DNA of 64,000 nt, taken from NCBI GenBank assembly GCA_902631395.1, contig CACOYM010000008.1, positions 43,899 through 107,898 of the forward strand. Direction: 5' to 3'. The notes beneath the pieces are model-generated. The model was not told the DNA's origin and did not search any database. It saw only the letters and a list, made by a program, of their open reading frames with translations. This stretch comes from Halieaceae bacterium. GTDB lineage: Bacteria; Pseudomonadota; Gammaproteobacteria; Pseudomonadales; Halieaceae. A program made the position numbers and the translations under genes. Below are positions 26,657-34,833 of this stretch, one piece after another. The number at the start of each line of letters is the position of its first letter. Position 1 is the stretch's first letter.

Positions 26657-27799
26657 TTATCTAGCCAAAATGTTGACGCCACTAATGCCTGGGGCCCCGT
26701 ACACGTGCGTGTAGCCAACTTTTGGATCATTTGCCACTTGGCGAGCCCCACCGTCACCGCGCAGTTGCGTGCATACCTCGTGAACTTGCCGTAAGCCCGA
26801 TGCACCGACAGGCTCCCCGTTTGCTAGGCAGCCCCCATCAGTATTCACCGGTAATCTGCCTGTAATCTCTGTTACGCCGTCGGCAAGCCATTTTTCTTGC
26901 TCGCCATGCTCGCAAAAACCGTTCTCCGCCATGTGCATGATTTCTGCGCCCACCTCCGTATCTTGCAGTTGCGCGACGTCGATATCCTCAGGACCAATCC
27001 CAGCCAGCTCAAAAGCGGTTTGAGACGCTGTGACGGTAGGCGAGTCGGCAACTTTTGGGGGTTGAGATGGACTAAAAACCTCGAAACTACCGTAATTTCT
27101 TGAGCGAACAACCGCTGTTTTCAAGTAGATGGGTTGAGTATGGAATTTGTGAGCGATGTCTGCCCTGCACACGACTAACGCGCATCCACCCTCAGCTGGA
27201 GAGCAGAACATATACTTATTTAGAGGTTCACTTACCATCGGCGCATTTTCGATCTCTTCCCATGATAGCGCCGTTTGGCGCCAAGCCGTGGGGGTTAAGG
27301 AGCCATTACGAAAAGCCTTTTCTGCCACTCGGATCAAGGTGCTTTTCGAAATATTATGATCGTACATGTAACGCTGTATTTTCATCCCGAAGTACTGAGT
27401 CGTGAGCATCAACCCGGTCTCGCCGTACCAATCGTCCAGTCCCCAGTCCGATGGCTTCGGGTTAAATGCACCCCGATCGTGCTTGTCGAAACCTACCACT
27501 AGGCCTATATCGTATTGCCCGCTCTTGATTGCAGAGTAGGCGGCGTTGAGCGAACTCCCGCCTGTGGCGCAGCCGTTTGCGACGTTTGTGAACTGTAGTC
27601 CTGTCAATCCCAACAAATTAACGAGTGAATCTGCGTTACCACTGTCCTGGCTGCCGCCAAAAGCAAATTCCATCCGTTTGAAATCAGTTCCGGCGTCCTT
27701 GAGCGCAGCTCGCGCTGCGGCAGCGCCTTGCTCGAGCCCCGACATGCTCGGTGAACGGCCGAATGGGTGCATCCCCAAGCCTATAATCGCGACGTCCAT
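26657..27799 (-). CDS. SCP2-thiolase-like protein (possible Ltp2-type retro-aldolase)
   Basis: This 380-residue protein of the thiolase/lipid-transfer family retains a Cys in NGCATGGSS (about Cys77). The loop that normally reads GHPxGATG is GEPVGASG, so the usual catalytic His is Glu. Non-thiolytic relatives such as the steroid aldolase Ltp2 pair with a DUF35 protein and cleave C-C bonds by a retro-aldol reaction. The start at 27799 overlaps the DUF35 stop as TGATG; the longer frame to 27823 would lie inside that gene. Aldolase rather than thiolase activity is inferred. Confidence 0.85.
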   Translation of the reverse strand: MDVAIIGLGMHPFGRSPSMSGLEQGAAAARAALKDAGTDFKRMEFAFGGSQDSGNADSLVNLLGLTGLQFTNVANGCATGGSSLNAAYSAIKSGQYDIGLVVGFDKHDRGAFNPKPSDWGLDDWYGETGLMLTTQYFGMKIQRYMYDHNISKSTLIRVAEKAFRNGSLTPTAWRQTALSWEEIENAPMVSEPLNKYMFCSPAEGGCALVVCRADIAHKFHTQPIYLKTAVVRSRNYGSFEVFSPSQPPKVADSPTVTASQTAFELAGIGPEDIDVAQLQDTEVGAEIMHMAENGFCEHGEQEKWLADGVTEITGRLPVNTDGGCLANGEPVGASGLRQVHEVCTQLRGDGGARQVANDPKVGYTHVYGAPGISGVNILAR

Positions 27800-28233
27800 C
27801 AGCTTTGTTCCTCTGCAGCACAAAATTGGAAGGTCAACAGATCTGAGCCCTCATCATCTGTGCGAACGGTGATGATCTCCAGCTTCATAGGCATACCAAT
27901 CTTCAACAGCTCAGGCGAATTTTCCCTGAGCCGGCTTTCAACTTTCAAACCGCATGCCATTTCAATATAGCCTACCCCATACGGCGTGAAAGTTTCTTGC
28001 GTTTCGTGAGTATGATAAGGCGTTTTCGGCATGAAGGACTGAACTGTCCAGGTCCAAAGATTGCCTGCATTACCGAGATCTGCGCTTGTCATGTTTTGGC
28101 CAGAGCAGGCGCGACATGAATTTTGTTTGGGAAACGCATACTCGCCACAGTCAAGACATTGGCTGCCGATCAAATTTGGTATTTCCGTAGGCCAGCTAAA
28201 AAGACCTTCGTGAAGTGGCTTTGCTGCAACCAT
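27799..28233 (-). CDS. DUF35 OB-fold / zinc-ribbon acyl-CoA-binding protein
   Basis: This 144-residue protein has an N-terminal rubredoxin-like zinc ribbon (CLDCGEYAFPKQNSCRAC, two CxxC pairs at about residues 26-43) followed by an OB-fold (FTPYGVGYIEM, LKIGMPMKLEI). DUF35 proteins are accessory subunits of thiolase-like enzymes; in steroid degradation they are required by the Ltp2 aldolase. Translational coupling to the following thiolase-like gene fits such a complex. It is the first gene of the leftward operon downstream of operator site 2. Confidence 0.9.
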   Translation of the reverse strand: MVAAKPLHEGLFSWPTEIPNLIGSQCLDCGEYAFPKQNSCRACSGQNMTSADLGNAGNLWTWTVQSFMPKTPYHTHETQETFTPYGVGYIEMACGLKVESRLRENSPELLKIGMPMKLEIITVRTDDEGSDLLTFQFCAAEEQS

Positions 28234-28313
28234 AGTGGCTTCCTGAAAAGTTTTTGACGTGGGCGCCGTGGCCCATTTCGCGCCTGGCTTGGGGTAGTAG
28301 CTTTGTTGAAATC

Positions 28314-28358
28314 AGTCTAGGATAGAGGTCACAAAAAAAGCAAGCTAGATTGTTTGCT
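28314..28358. promoter_or_regulatory. Operator site 2 in the DUF35/TetR divergent region
   Basis: AGCAAGC-N6-GTTTGCT at 28339-28358 (spacer TAGATT) is the most symmetrical copy, with 6 of 7 half-site positions paired. On the minus strand TTGCTT (28338-28343) and TAGACT (28314-28319), 18 bases apart, are a possible promoter for the DUF35-thiolase-Rieske operon. The TetR gene starts 131 bases to the right, so autoregulation is likely if this TetR is the binder. Confidence 0.65.
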
Positions 28359-28488
28359 GTCAGACGTGTGCTGCGGCTCGCGACTCGCGAAAAATAGCGC
28401 ATGCTAGCGGTAGAGACAGAGATGATAGGCATCGTTAAAAACTGATTCAGGAAAGCCCGAACGATTTGCGTCGTAAAAAGAGGAAGTC

Positions 28489-29205
28489 ATGACATCAACC
28501 GAGGAGGTAACGACGCCAAATCTTGCTGTCGAGGCTCGACGTTTGGGATCCGAGCGCTCGCATATTCAACGATCGCGGCGCGCCAGAGAAGGATGGCAGG
28601 CGGAAAAAAGTGCCCTCACTCGTCAGGCTATTCTTGAGGCTGCGGTTATCTGCTTTGTGGATTACGGGTACGCTAATACGACTACAGCGATGATTGCAAA
28701 AGAGGCAAACGTCTCGCGCGGCGCAATGATGCACCACTTTCCCTCACGCTCTGCTGTCATGAATGCTGTGGTGAGCTATCTCCACGTCCGCAGACTAGAG
28801 GAATATCGTGCACTTATGGCCGATATTGATTCACCAGATCAGACCTTAACCCGAGAAGCAATCCGCGTTTCTGTTGAGAATGCATGGAAATACGTCAACC
28901 TCCCTTCTTTTATTGCATACCAAGAATTGCTCTCCGCTGCTCGCACCGACAAAACTTTGGCCGCCGCAGTCGGAGAGGTAGAGCGAGATTTTGACCGTGA
29001 ATTTCTCAAAACAGTGCGTGCAGTATTTCCTCACTGGGAGCAGGTAAAGTCTTTGCAAGCGGCACACGACATGGTGCAGTTTGTGATGCAGGGAATGGGC
29101 GTGGCTCATGGTTCCTCTAATCGTGAGGAGCGCGCAAAAAGGGTGATTGATATGGTGACAGATCACCTCGAGCGCATTTACCTGGCGGATACAGGGTCGC
29201 AATGA
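28489..29205 (+). CDS. TetR-family regulator, candidate master regulator of the catabolic block
   Basis: This 238-residue protein has an unusually long, charged N-terminal arm of about 40 residues. The TetR helix-turn-helix domain follows (QAILEAAVICFVDYGYANTTTAMIAKEANVSRGAMMHHFPSR read in segments, about 46-88), then a helical ligand domain. AGAGGAAG precedes the ATG. It is the only regulator gene within the 18-40 kb block and stands beside the best copy of the shared inverted repeat. Control of the block, probably as a repressor released by a CoA ester or pathway intermediate, is inferred. Confidence 0.88.
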   Translation: MTSTEEVTTPNLAVEARRLGSERSHIQRSRRAREGWQAEKSALTRQAILEAAVICFVDYGYANTTTAMIAKEANVSRGAMMHHFPSRSAVMNAVVSYLHVRRLEEYRALMADIDSPDQTLTREAIRVSVENAWKYVNLPSFIAYQELLSAARTDKTLAAAVGEVERDFDREFLKTVRAVFPHWEQVKSLQAAHDMVQFVMQGMGVAHGSSNREERAKRVIDMVTDHLERIYLADTGSQ

Positions 29206-29280
29206 GTATTACAGATATGAATTTCGAGCACGCCCGGCGTCTATACAGACCGCTACCAAAAGTTTGCGGGGGAGGGGACT

Positions 29281-30045
29281 TTGGGCTTAGTTGATGGAAA
29301 AATCTGTCTTGTCACTGGTGGGGCGTCTAACCCCGGCCTAGGACATGCAATCGCGCACAAACTGGCAAATGAGGGTGCCACTGTTATCGTGACTGATGTC
29401 GATGAGAAGGGCGCTGCCACTACTGCTGCAGAGATAGTTTCTGAAGGAGGCAAGGCTGAGGCTTGGGCGCAAGACGTAACGGATGAATCAGCGTGGAATG
29501 CTACCTTAGAGCAGATTCGCACTCGGCACGACCGTCTTGATGCCTTAGTCAACAACGCCGGCATTGCCGTTCTCAAACCACTCCCTGATCTTTCGCTTTC
29601 AGATTATAACCGCCAGATGCTTGTCAATATGACCAGCGTATTTCTGGGTACGCAAAAGGCGGTCGCCATCATGCGTGATACCGGCGTTAGAGGTTCAATC
29701 GTCAATATGTCGTCAGTGGCGGCCTTGGTTGGAGTCCCTGCGTGCAGTGCTTACGCTGCCGCTAAGGGCGGCGTAATTGGCTTTACCAAGACCGTTGCTG
29801 CGGAAACGGCTTTAGATGGAATTCGTTGTAATACTCTTCATCCCGGATTGATTGATACCAACATGCAACGCCAGTCCTCGATCGAAAATCCAGAGGAATA
29901 CGTCAAATTAAATGCTGCAGTGCCGATGGGGTTCATGGGTCCTCCGCACACGATTGCTGATGCAGCATTATTCCTTGTTTCAGATCTTTCTAGTTATATG
30001 ACAGGTGCCCAGATGGTCATAGACGGAGGATTAATCAACCAGTAA
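29281..30045 (+). CDS. SDR-family oxidoreductase (TTG start)
   Basis: This 254-residue classical SDR has TGGASNPGLGHAI as the cofactor motif (with a two-residue insertion relative to TGxxxGxG), NNAG at about 92-95, and catalytic NMSSVAA and YAAAKGG. The start is TTG, backed by the very strong GGGGAGGGG immediately upstream; no ATG is available in the frame before residue 100. It follows the TetR gene and precedes an NTF2-like gene in the same direction, so the three probably form one operon. Confidence 0.88.
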   Translation: MGLVDGKICLVTGGASNPGLGHAIAHKLANEGATVIVTDVDEKGAATTAAEIVSEGGKAEAWAQDVTDESAWNATLEQIRTRHDRLDALVNNAGIAVLKPLPDLSLSDYNRQMLVNMTSVFLGTQKAVAIMRDTGVRGSIVNMSSVAALVGVPACSAYAAAKGGVIGFTKTVAAETALDGIRCNTLHPGLIDTNMQRQSSIENPEEYVKLNAAVPMGFMGPPHTIADAALFLVSDLSSYMTGAQMVIDGGLINQ

Positions 30046-30109
30046 CGCAACTACGAGCAGACTGGATAAATATATTTGCAAAATCAGAGACGAGGAGGAA
30101 GGGGCAAGT

Positions 30110-30517
30110 ATGTCGGATCAGCATTTTGAAGACCAACAAGCCATTCGTGAGTTGCTTGAGCGTTATTGTGATGGTGTCAACCAGCGAGATGCTGACATTT
30201 GGGGCTCTACGTGGGCTGTGGACGCAGTGTGGGAACTGCCACACTTGGGTATGGAGGGGCTTACAGGCCGTGGGATGATTGTTGCTTCGTGGACCGATGC
30301 CATGAAAATGTTCTCGTTCGTGAATATGATGGCTATGCCTGGCCTCATCCGCGTAGAGGGCGATAAAGCGACTATGCGAAGCTATACCGATGAAGTAGCG
30401 GTCATGCAGGATGGAACTGAATTGCGGCCCAGAGGTCAGTACGACGATGAGTGTGTCAAAGAGTTAGGCGAATGGAAATTCAGTCGCCGCGTGTTTACCG
30501 TCTTGCATGGAGAATAA
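30110..30517 (+). CDS. NTF2-like (SnoaL-type) small protein, second copy
   Basis: This 135-residue NTF2-like protein opens with EDQQAIRELLERYCDGVNQRDADIWGSTW, the helix-and-Asp pattern of the SnoaL/limonene-epoxide-hydrolase-like group. WKFSRRVFTVLHGE forms the last strand. A dehydratase, isomerase or ring-opening role would suit the pathway but is not shown by the sequence. GAGGAGGAAGG precedes the ATG. It is not closely similar to the one at 24746. Confidence 0.82.
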   Translation: MSDQHFEDQQAIRELLERYCDGVNQRDADIWGSTWAVDAVWELPHLGMEGLTGRGMIVASWTDAMKMFSFVNMMAMPGLIRVEGDKATMRSYTDEVAVMQDGTELRPRGQYDDECVKELGEWKFSRRVFTVLHGE

Positions 30518-30534
30518 ATCTCGACACAGTGTGC

Positions 30535-31317
30535 TCATACGCCGGGTAACCCCGCCGTTGAGCCACCGTCGATAATAATCTCTGATCCTGTGATGAAGCG
30601 TGAGTCCTCAGAGGCAAGATAGATTACTAATGAAACGATTTCTTCCATATCGCCGAGGCGCCCAACGGGCGCAATTCCCTCAAGCATAGCCCGAGCCGCA
30701 TCCGGATCTTGAGCGCCTTCTATAGCGCTCTGAATCAGCGGGGTCTCGATGACACCTGGGTGTATGGAATTACAGCGAATGCCAGTCCCAGTCTTCGCAA
30801 GATGCACGGCTGCTGATTTAGCCAATAATCTGAGCGCCCCCTTGGTCGTGGAGTAAGTCACGTCCCCCGCGAGCGCAAGAAACCCGTTGATTGAGCTGTT
30901 TAAAATAATAGAACCGCTGCTTTGACCAGGATTCGTTTTCATGAGCTCAATGCTTGATTTGACTGCAAGCATCATCCCAGTGAGGTTGATGTCAACAAGA
31001 TTTTTCCACGCATCAACCTCAACATTTTCAATATCACTGTCACCAGCATTCGTACCGGCATTTGAAAAAGTGATATCTAACCGCCCAAAGTGCTCACGAA
31101 TTGCGGTTTTTACTACCTCCCAGCCAGCTACGTCTTGTACTGCGTGCTGAATGAACATTGCGCCAGTTTCTTCAGCAATTTGCCCCCCGGCCTCAATGTT
31201 GTTGCCAGTAAATATGACTCGGGCACCCTCGCGTACCAAGCCATGAACCGTTGCTTTGCCAATCCCGTTGGTGCCTCCGGTAATGAGGGCAACTTTATGC
31301 TGTAGTCGATTCGTCAC
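30535..31317 (-). CDS. SDR-family NAD(P)-dependent oxidoreductase
   Basis: This 260-residue classical SDR has TGGTNGIG at about residues 14-21, SNAG in place of NNAG, catalytic Ser in ILNSSING, and YSTTK as the Tyr/Lys motif. The C-terminus has FITGSEIIIDGG. It is transcribed leftward and converges with the NTF2-like gene, with 17 bases between stops. Its upstream side is the long region holding operator site 3. Confidence 0.9.
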   Translation of the reverse strand: MTNRLQHKVALITGGTNGIGKATVHGLVREGARVIFTGNNIEAGGQIAEETGAMFIQHAVQDVAGWEVVKTAIREHFGRLDITFSNAGTNAGDSDIENVEVDAWKNLVDINLTGMMLAVKSSIELMKTNPGQSSGSIILNSSINGFLALAGDVTYSTTKGALRLLAKSAAVHLAKTGTGIRCNSIHPGVIETPLIQSAIEGAQDPDAARAMLEGIAPVGRLGDMEEIVSLVIYLASEDSRFITGSEIIIDGGSTAGLPGV

Positions 31318-31521
31318 TATTTGGCTCCTTCGACGCGTACTGACGTAACATTGTAAAAGTGCCTTCGTTTCAGCAATACCGGACTCAATATTTTTTACAG
31401 CTAGATGCAGTCTAGTCCCAGCAATTTAACCGAAGTCATGATGCAGTGACGGATGAGCTCGGCGATCTTGAAGAACAACGTAACCTACTAATCCTTCAGG
31501 GTAGGTAGGCCCCTAAGAAAA

Positions 31522-31541
31522 AGCAAGCAAGCTTGACTTTT
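31522..31541. promoter_or_regulatory. Operator site 3
   Basis: AGCAAGC-N6-GACTTTT with spacer AAGCTT. The left half matches the other sites exactly; the right half is the weakest of the five (4 of 7 to the consensus GTTTGTT). It lies 205 bases from the SDR start and about 390 from the Rieske start. Confidence 0.5.
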
Positions 31542-31683
31542 TCTTTATTGAAATCTACGTTGAACCCGCGCTGTGCTGTGCAGAAGCGATGTAAAGAGTA
31601 CAGCAGATGTCACTATCCGCATTGAACTCGGAGCAGATAGCGTGTCACGCTATGCGCGAGCTTTTAAGGCAATAGTGTCAGCC

Positions 31684-31721
31684 ATCGGAAAGAGGTGGGG
31701 TTATCGGAAAGAGGTGGGGTT
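31684..31721 (+). repeat. Perfect tandem duplication of 19 bases
   Basis: The unit ATCGGAAAGAGGTGGGGTT occurs twice, at 31684-31702 and 31703-31721, without a mismatch. It is not repeated elsewhere in the parts of the window inspected. It could be a recent slippage product or a pair of protein-binding repeats upstream of the Rieske oxygenase gene. Confidence 0.9.
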
Positions 31722-31928
31722 CTAGTAACATGGGACTGTTCTGAACACATTCGACCCTGTGTTTTATGGCTTCCAGAGCAGTAGGTATCTCGGGAAGATT
31801 TGGATGCTTACTTGAAAATGTCTTATGTTGCCCCGTCTAACGGAGTTAATGTGGGGGTAAGCAGATAAGTACTAAGCGTGGTAAGAAAGTTGGCAATTCT
31901 GTCTTAGGATCGGAATTACAGTCGCTGG

Positions 31929-33188
31929 ATGAAATACATGAATACAGAGTTAAAAACTGAGCACCTGAAGTCTTCGCTAGAGAGTTCTTTGGACAGGACC
32001 CAGCCATTGGTCGAAGCGCGCAAAAAGCAATATAGCAGGATGGCTGAACGACTGATCGATCATGTGGAGTTAGGGACCACTGATTGGGCAGATGACACCA
32101 TGAAAATTCCTTCGACGGAATACACTGATGAGGCTCAGTGGCAACTTGAGATGGAAAATATTTTTAAGTCCTTACCGATCTTAGTAGGCATATCTCAGGA
32201 AATCGCAAATCCAGGAGATTTCAAAACAGTTGAAATCCTAGGTATACCGCTTCTGATTACTCGGCAGAAGGATGGCACATCTCGGGTTCTCATGAACGTT
32301 TGTACCCATAGGGGCATGACTTTGACTTCTGCGTCCAATGGTAACCAGCGGATGTTTAGCTGTCCTTATCATGGGTGGACATTTAAGTCGGATGGGTCAT
32401 TAAGAGCGGTAGCTGATCCAGTAAAGTTTGGAAATGTGTGCCCCGGTGAGAGAGATCTAGTCCAATTCCGTTGTCACGAGGAGGGTGGTCTCATATTCGC
32501 TGTTTTAGACCCCGACAGTGACGTTGATATTCGAGGATACCTAGGTCACATGATGGACGATGTGGCCGCAAAAGGCATGGACAATTGGTCTTATGTGGGG
32601 AACAGGGTAATTCAAGGACCCAACTGGAAAGTGGCCTACGACGGCTACCTAGAGGGTTATCACTTTAAGGCCGCCCATCCTGAGACAATCGAGCCTAGAA
32701 CTTTTTCAAATGTAATGGAATACGACGCACATGGTCCGCATATGTTCGTGGGCTTCGCGTCAAAGGACATTATGAAGCTTAGGGAGTTCGACTCTCAAGA
32801 TTTATGGCAGCAAGAGACACAAGGGTACGATTTTATAAGGCTTTTCTTTCCGAACGTCTCGATTTTTATTGCGCCTGAAATCACGCAAATTGCCCAGATG
32901 ATTCCAGGCCCCGGTCCTTTGCAAAATACCACGGTCCTTCATTTCTTACACCCTCAGGAGCCGCAAAGCGATGAAGATAATACTGCTCGTAATGAAATGG
33001 CTGATTGGCTCCGCGATGTGGTTCAAGACGAGGATTACGGATTAGGATTAAAGATCCAACAGGGCCTAGAAACTGGTCTAATGAAAGACGTGATGTTTGG
33101 ACGTAACGAGCGCGGAAACCAATATTTTCATAGGTGGGTAAAATGGTATAGCGACGGTGACACAGACGCGCCGCGGCCAAAACTTTGA
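31929..33188 (+). CDS. Rieske-type ring-hydroxylating oxygenase alpha subunit (419 aa)
   Basis: The Rieske ligands are CTHRG (Cys125, His127) and CPYHGW (Cys145, His148). The mononuclear iron helix reads WKVAYDGYLEGYHFKAAH with His245 and His250. It is divergent from the Rieske protein at 25211 and nearer the phenylpropionate/carnitine-oxygenase style of alpha-only enzymes. Two ATGs (31929, 31938) are possible, and neither has a strong Shine-Dalgarno sequence. Its codons look richer in A and T than those of the housekeeping genes. Confidence 0.9.
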   Translation: MKYMNTELKTEHLKSSLESSLDRTQPLVEARKKQYSRMAERLIDHVELGTTDWADDTMKIPSTEYTDEAQWQLEMENIFKSLPILVGISQEIANPGDFKTVEILGIPLLITRQKDGTSRVLMNVCTHRGMTLTSASNGNQRMFSCPYHGWTFKSDGSLRAVADPVKFGNVCPGERDLVQFRCHEEGGLIFAVLDPDSDVDIRGYLGHMMDDVAAKGMDNWSYVGNRVIQGPNWKVAYDGYLEGYHFKAAHPETIEPRTFSNVMEYDAHGPHMFVGFASKDIMKLREFDSQDLWQQETQGYDFIRLFFPNVSIFIAPEITQIAQMIPGPGPLQNTTVLHFLHPQEPQSDEDNTARNEMADWLRDVVQDEDYGLGLKIQQGLETGLMKDVMFGRNERGNQYFHRWVKWYSDGDTDAPRPKL

Positions 33189-33230
33189 ATTGCGGCAGGT
33201 ATCCATGCATTAAAAAAACAGCTGGCCCTC

Positions 33231-33251
33231 GGGTGTCAGGGCGGGACACCC
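33231..33251. terminator. Possible terminator hairpin between convergent genes
   Basis: GGGTGTC (33231-33237) pairs perfectly with GACACCC (33245-33251) around 7 bases. The T-run on the plus side is short, and on the minus side it lies about a dozen bases away, so termination is only probable. It sits between the convergent Rieske and reductase genes. Confidence 0.45.
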
Positions 33252-33276
33252 AGTCTTTGATTGAAGCCTATTGATA

Positions 33277-34287
33277 CTAAATTTTCAGCATCAGTTTCCC
33301 TTCGTTACCTCCTGTGAATAGCAGGTTGTAGGTATCTAGACAATTTTCGATACCCTCGTTGATGTGTTCTCTGAATTTGATCTTATCGTCCTTGAGCCAT
33401 GCGCTTAGCGCAGCCTGACCCTCTTCAATGCGATGATAGTGGTCGCTGACTAGATAGCCTTTTACAGTGATGGTGCGAGCCAGTATTTGCCAATAATTAT
33501 ACGGCCCTGGTATCGGCCCAATCGCGTTGTAGTTACTTATAGTGCCGCAAAATAGAAGCGTGGAGTCCTTGTTCATATTCATCAGTGCAGAATCTAAAAT
33601 TTCACCGCCCACGTTGTCGAAATAAAAGTCCACTCCCTCTGGGCAAGCCCTGCCAATGCTTGACTCCATATCACTCGCCGTTCGATAGTTGATGCAGTCA
33701 TCGAAGCCGAGCTCGTCTACTACCCAGCGGCATTTCTCATCAGTGCCCGCGATCCCAACGACTCTCAATCCCATTAGCTTCGCGATTTGACCACCCACTG
33801 AACCTACAGCACCTGCAGCGGCACTCATCAGCATAGTCTGGTCTGGTTGTGCTTTGCCCACATCAGCAATGGCGAAATAAGGTGTTAAGCCAACTGCACC
33901 TAGGATGTTGACGAAATAGTGCAGTGGAAAAGGATTGTCTTCGGGGACTTTGGTGCAGAACTCCGCGGGTATCGTACTGTGCGTTTCCCAGCCTCCCAGC
34001 CCAAACACATAATCGCCGGCTTTAATGTGATCTGCTCTACTCTCCAGCACTTCACCTACCACAGTTGCACGGACGGGGTCGCCGATTGGGATGGGCGGAA
34101 GGTAATTGGGGATATCAGACATCCAGCCCCGTATAGCAGGGTCCAGAGAAATGTAATGATTTTTTACCAACAGCATGCCAGGACTTGTGTGTGGGATTGG
34201 CGCGTCTTGCAAGATCACCTCAGAGTTATCCGGTATGCCCTCAGGGCGCTTGACTAAAATCCATTGCTGCTTATTTCCGTGGCTCAT
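33277..34287 (-). CDS. Zinc-free MDR oxidoreductase, CurA/PTGR-type (paralogue 1)
   Basis: This 336-residue medium-chain reductase lacks the catalytic zinc ligands of alcohol dehydrogenases. It carries SLDPAIRGWM near residue 50, the nucleotide loop AAAGAVGSVGGQIAK and YFDNVGGEILD, the hallmarks of NADP-dependent 2-alkenal/prostaglandin reductases that reduce activated C=C bonds. GAGG precedes the ATG. It is leftward and diverges from the ferredoxin-MDR-P450 operon at operator site 4. Confidence 0.88.
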   Translation of the reverse strand: MSHGNKQQWILVKRPEGIPDNSEVILQDAPIPHTSPGMLLVKNHYISLDPAIRGWMSDIPNYLPPIPIGDPVRATVVGEVLESRADHIKAGDYVFGLGGWETHSTIPAEFCTKVPEDNPFPLHYFVNILGAVGLTPYFAIADVGKAQPDQTMLMSAAAGAVGSVGGQIAKLMGLRVVGIAGTDEKCRWVVDELGFDDCINYRTASDMESSIGRACPEGVDFYFDNVGGEILDSALMNMNKDSTLLFCGTISNYNAIGPIPGPYNYWQILARTITVKGYLVSDHYHRIEEGQAALSAWLKDDKIKFREHINEGIENCLDTYNLLFTGGNEGKLMLKI

Positions 34288-34322
34288 TATGACCTCAAGC
34301 TTCTGTGTTGAATGATCAAGCG

Positions 34323-34366
34323 AGCCTATCTAGCGCTCATAAAATAAGCAAGCAGGATGGTTTTTT
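34323..34366. promoter_or_regulatory. Operator site 4 with overlapping leftward promoter
   Basis: AGCAAGC-N6-GTTTTTT at 34347-34366 (spacer AGGATG). On the minus strand TTGCTT (34346-34351) and TAGGCT (34323-34328) are exactly 17 bases apart, about 36 bases before the reductase ATG, so the operator overlaps a plausible -35. The ferredoxin-reductase-P450 operon starts 77 bases to the right. Confidence 0.62.
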
Positions 34367-34442
34367 TCGCTAAAACGGGTGCTAACATTTGCCACGGGTC
34401 CAGCACGTAATGTTTAGCAAGGCACTCTAGTGGGAGAGGTTT

Positions 34443-34754
34443 GTGACTGATTTTCAGCCTGCGTTCGCCGATGCCGAACTGTCTGACAACGACAGCCGGG
34501 CTGTTACCATTAGTGGTCAAAGGGTGCTGATTTGCCGCGCCGGGGGGACATTGTATGCAGTAGAGAATCGTTGCACTCACCAAGACGCGGAACTTGAGGG
34601 AGGGCGTATAAGAGGCTGTTTTATCTCATGCCCGCTACACGGTGTTCGATTCGATTTGCGGGATGGTTCGGCTATGGGACAACTAACTAAAACACCGCTG
34701 ACTGTGTATCAGGTACGTGAAGTAGCAGGGATGATTGAAGTAGCAGTGACCTAA
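34443..34754 (+). CDS. Rieske-type [2Fe-2S] ferredoxin
   Basis: This 103-residue single-domain Rieske ferredoxin has CTHQDAEL (Cys-x-His) and CPLHGVRFD (Cys-x2-His) as cluster ligands, with the usual strand pattern around them. Such proteins feed electrons to ring-hydroxylating oxygenases and occasionally to other oxygenases. The start is GTG with GGGAGAGG upstream. It is encoded just ahead of a reductase and a P450, so it may serve the two Rieske oxygenases in the block, the P450, or both. No ferredoxin reductase gene is seen. Confidence 0.9.
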   Translation: MTDFQPAFADAELSDNDSRAVTISGQRVLICRAGGTLYAVENRCTHQDAELEGGRIRGCFISCPLHGVRFDLRDGSAMGQLTKTPLTVYQVREVAGMIEVAVT

Positions 34755-34833
34755 TTTGCTGCGAGCGAGCTTCACGATAAATGGGTAAGCTAATTAAAGA
34801 GCGATTTGAATTCTTTGGTCAGGCTTTTGAGAT

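Larger units (their letters stand above)
31318..31928. other. 611-base divergent intergenic region, no gene seen
   Basis: This gap lies between the leftward SDR and the rightward Rieske oxygenase. It holds operator site 3 (31522-31541) and a perfect 19-base tandem duplication (31684-31721), and has no protein-like frame. It is much longer than its neighbours' gaps, so it may include an unrecognised RNA or complex control region. Confidence 0.6.

Noticed and set aside
29217..29294. Short ATG frame before the SDR at 29281
   Set aside because: Only 25 codons, in another frame, and it runs across the strong Shine-Dalgarno sequence of the TTG-started SDR.
31684..31721. Possible CRISPR-like repeat
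   Set aside because: The two units are directly abutting with no spacer and there are only two.
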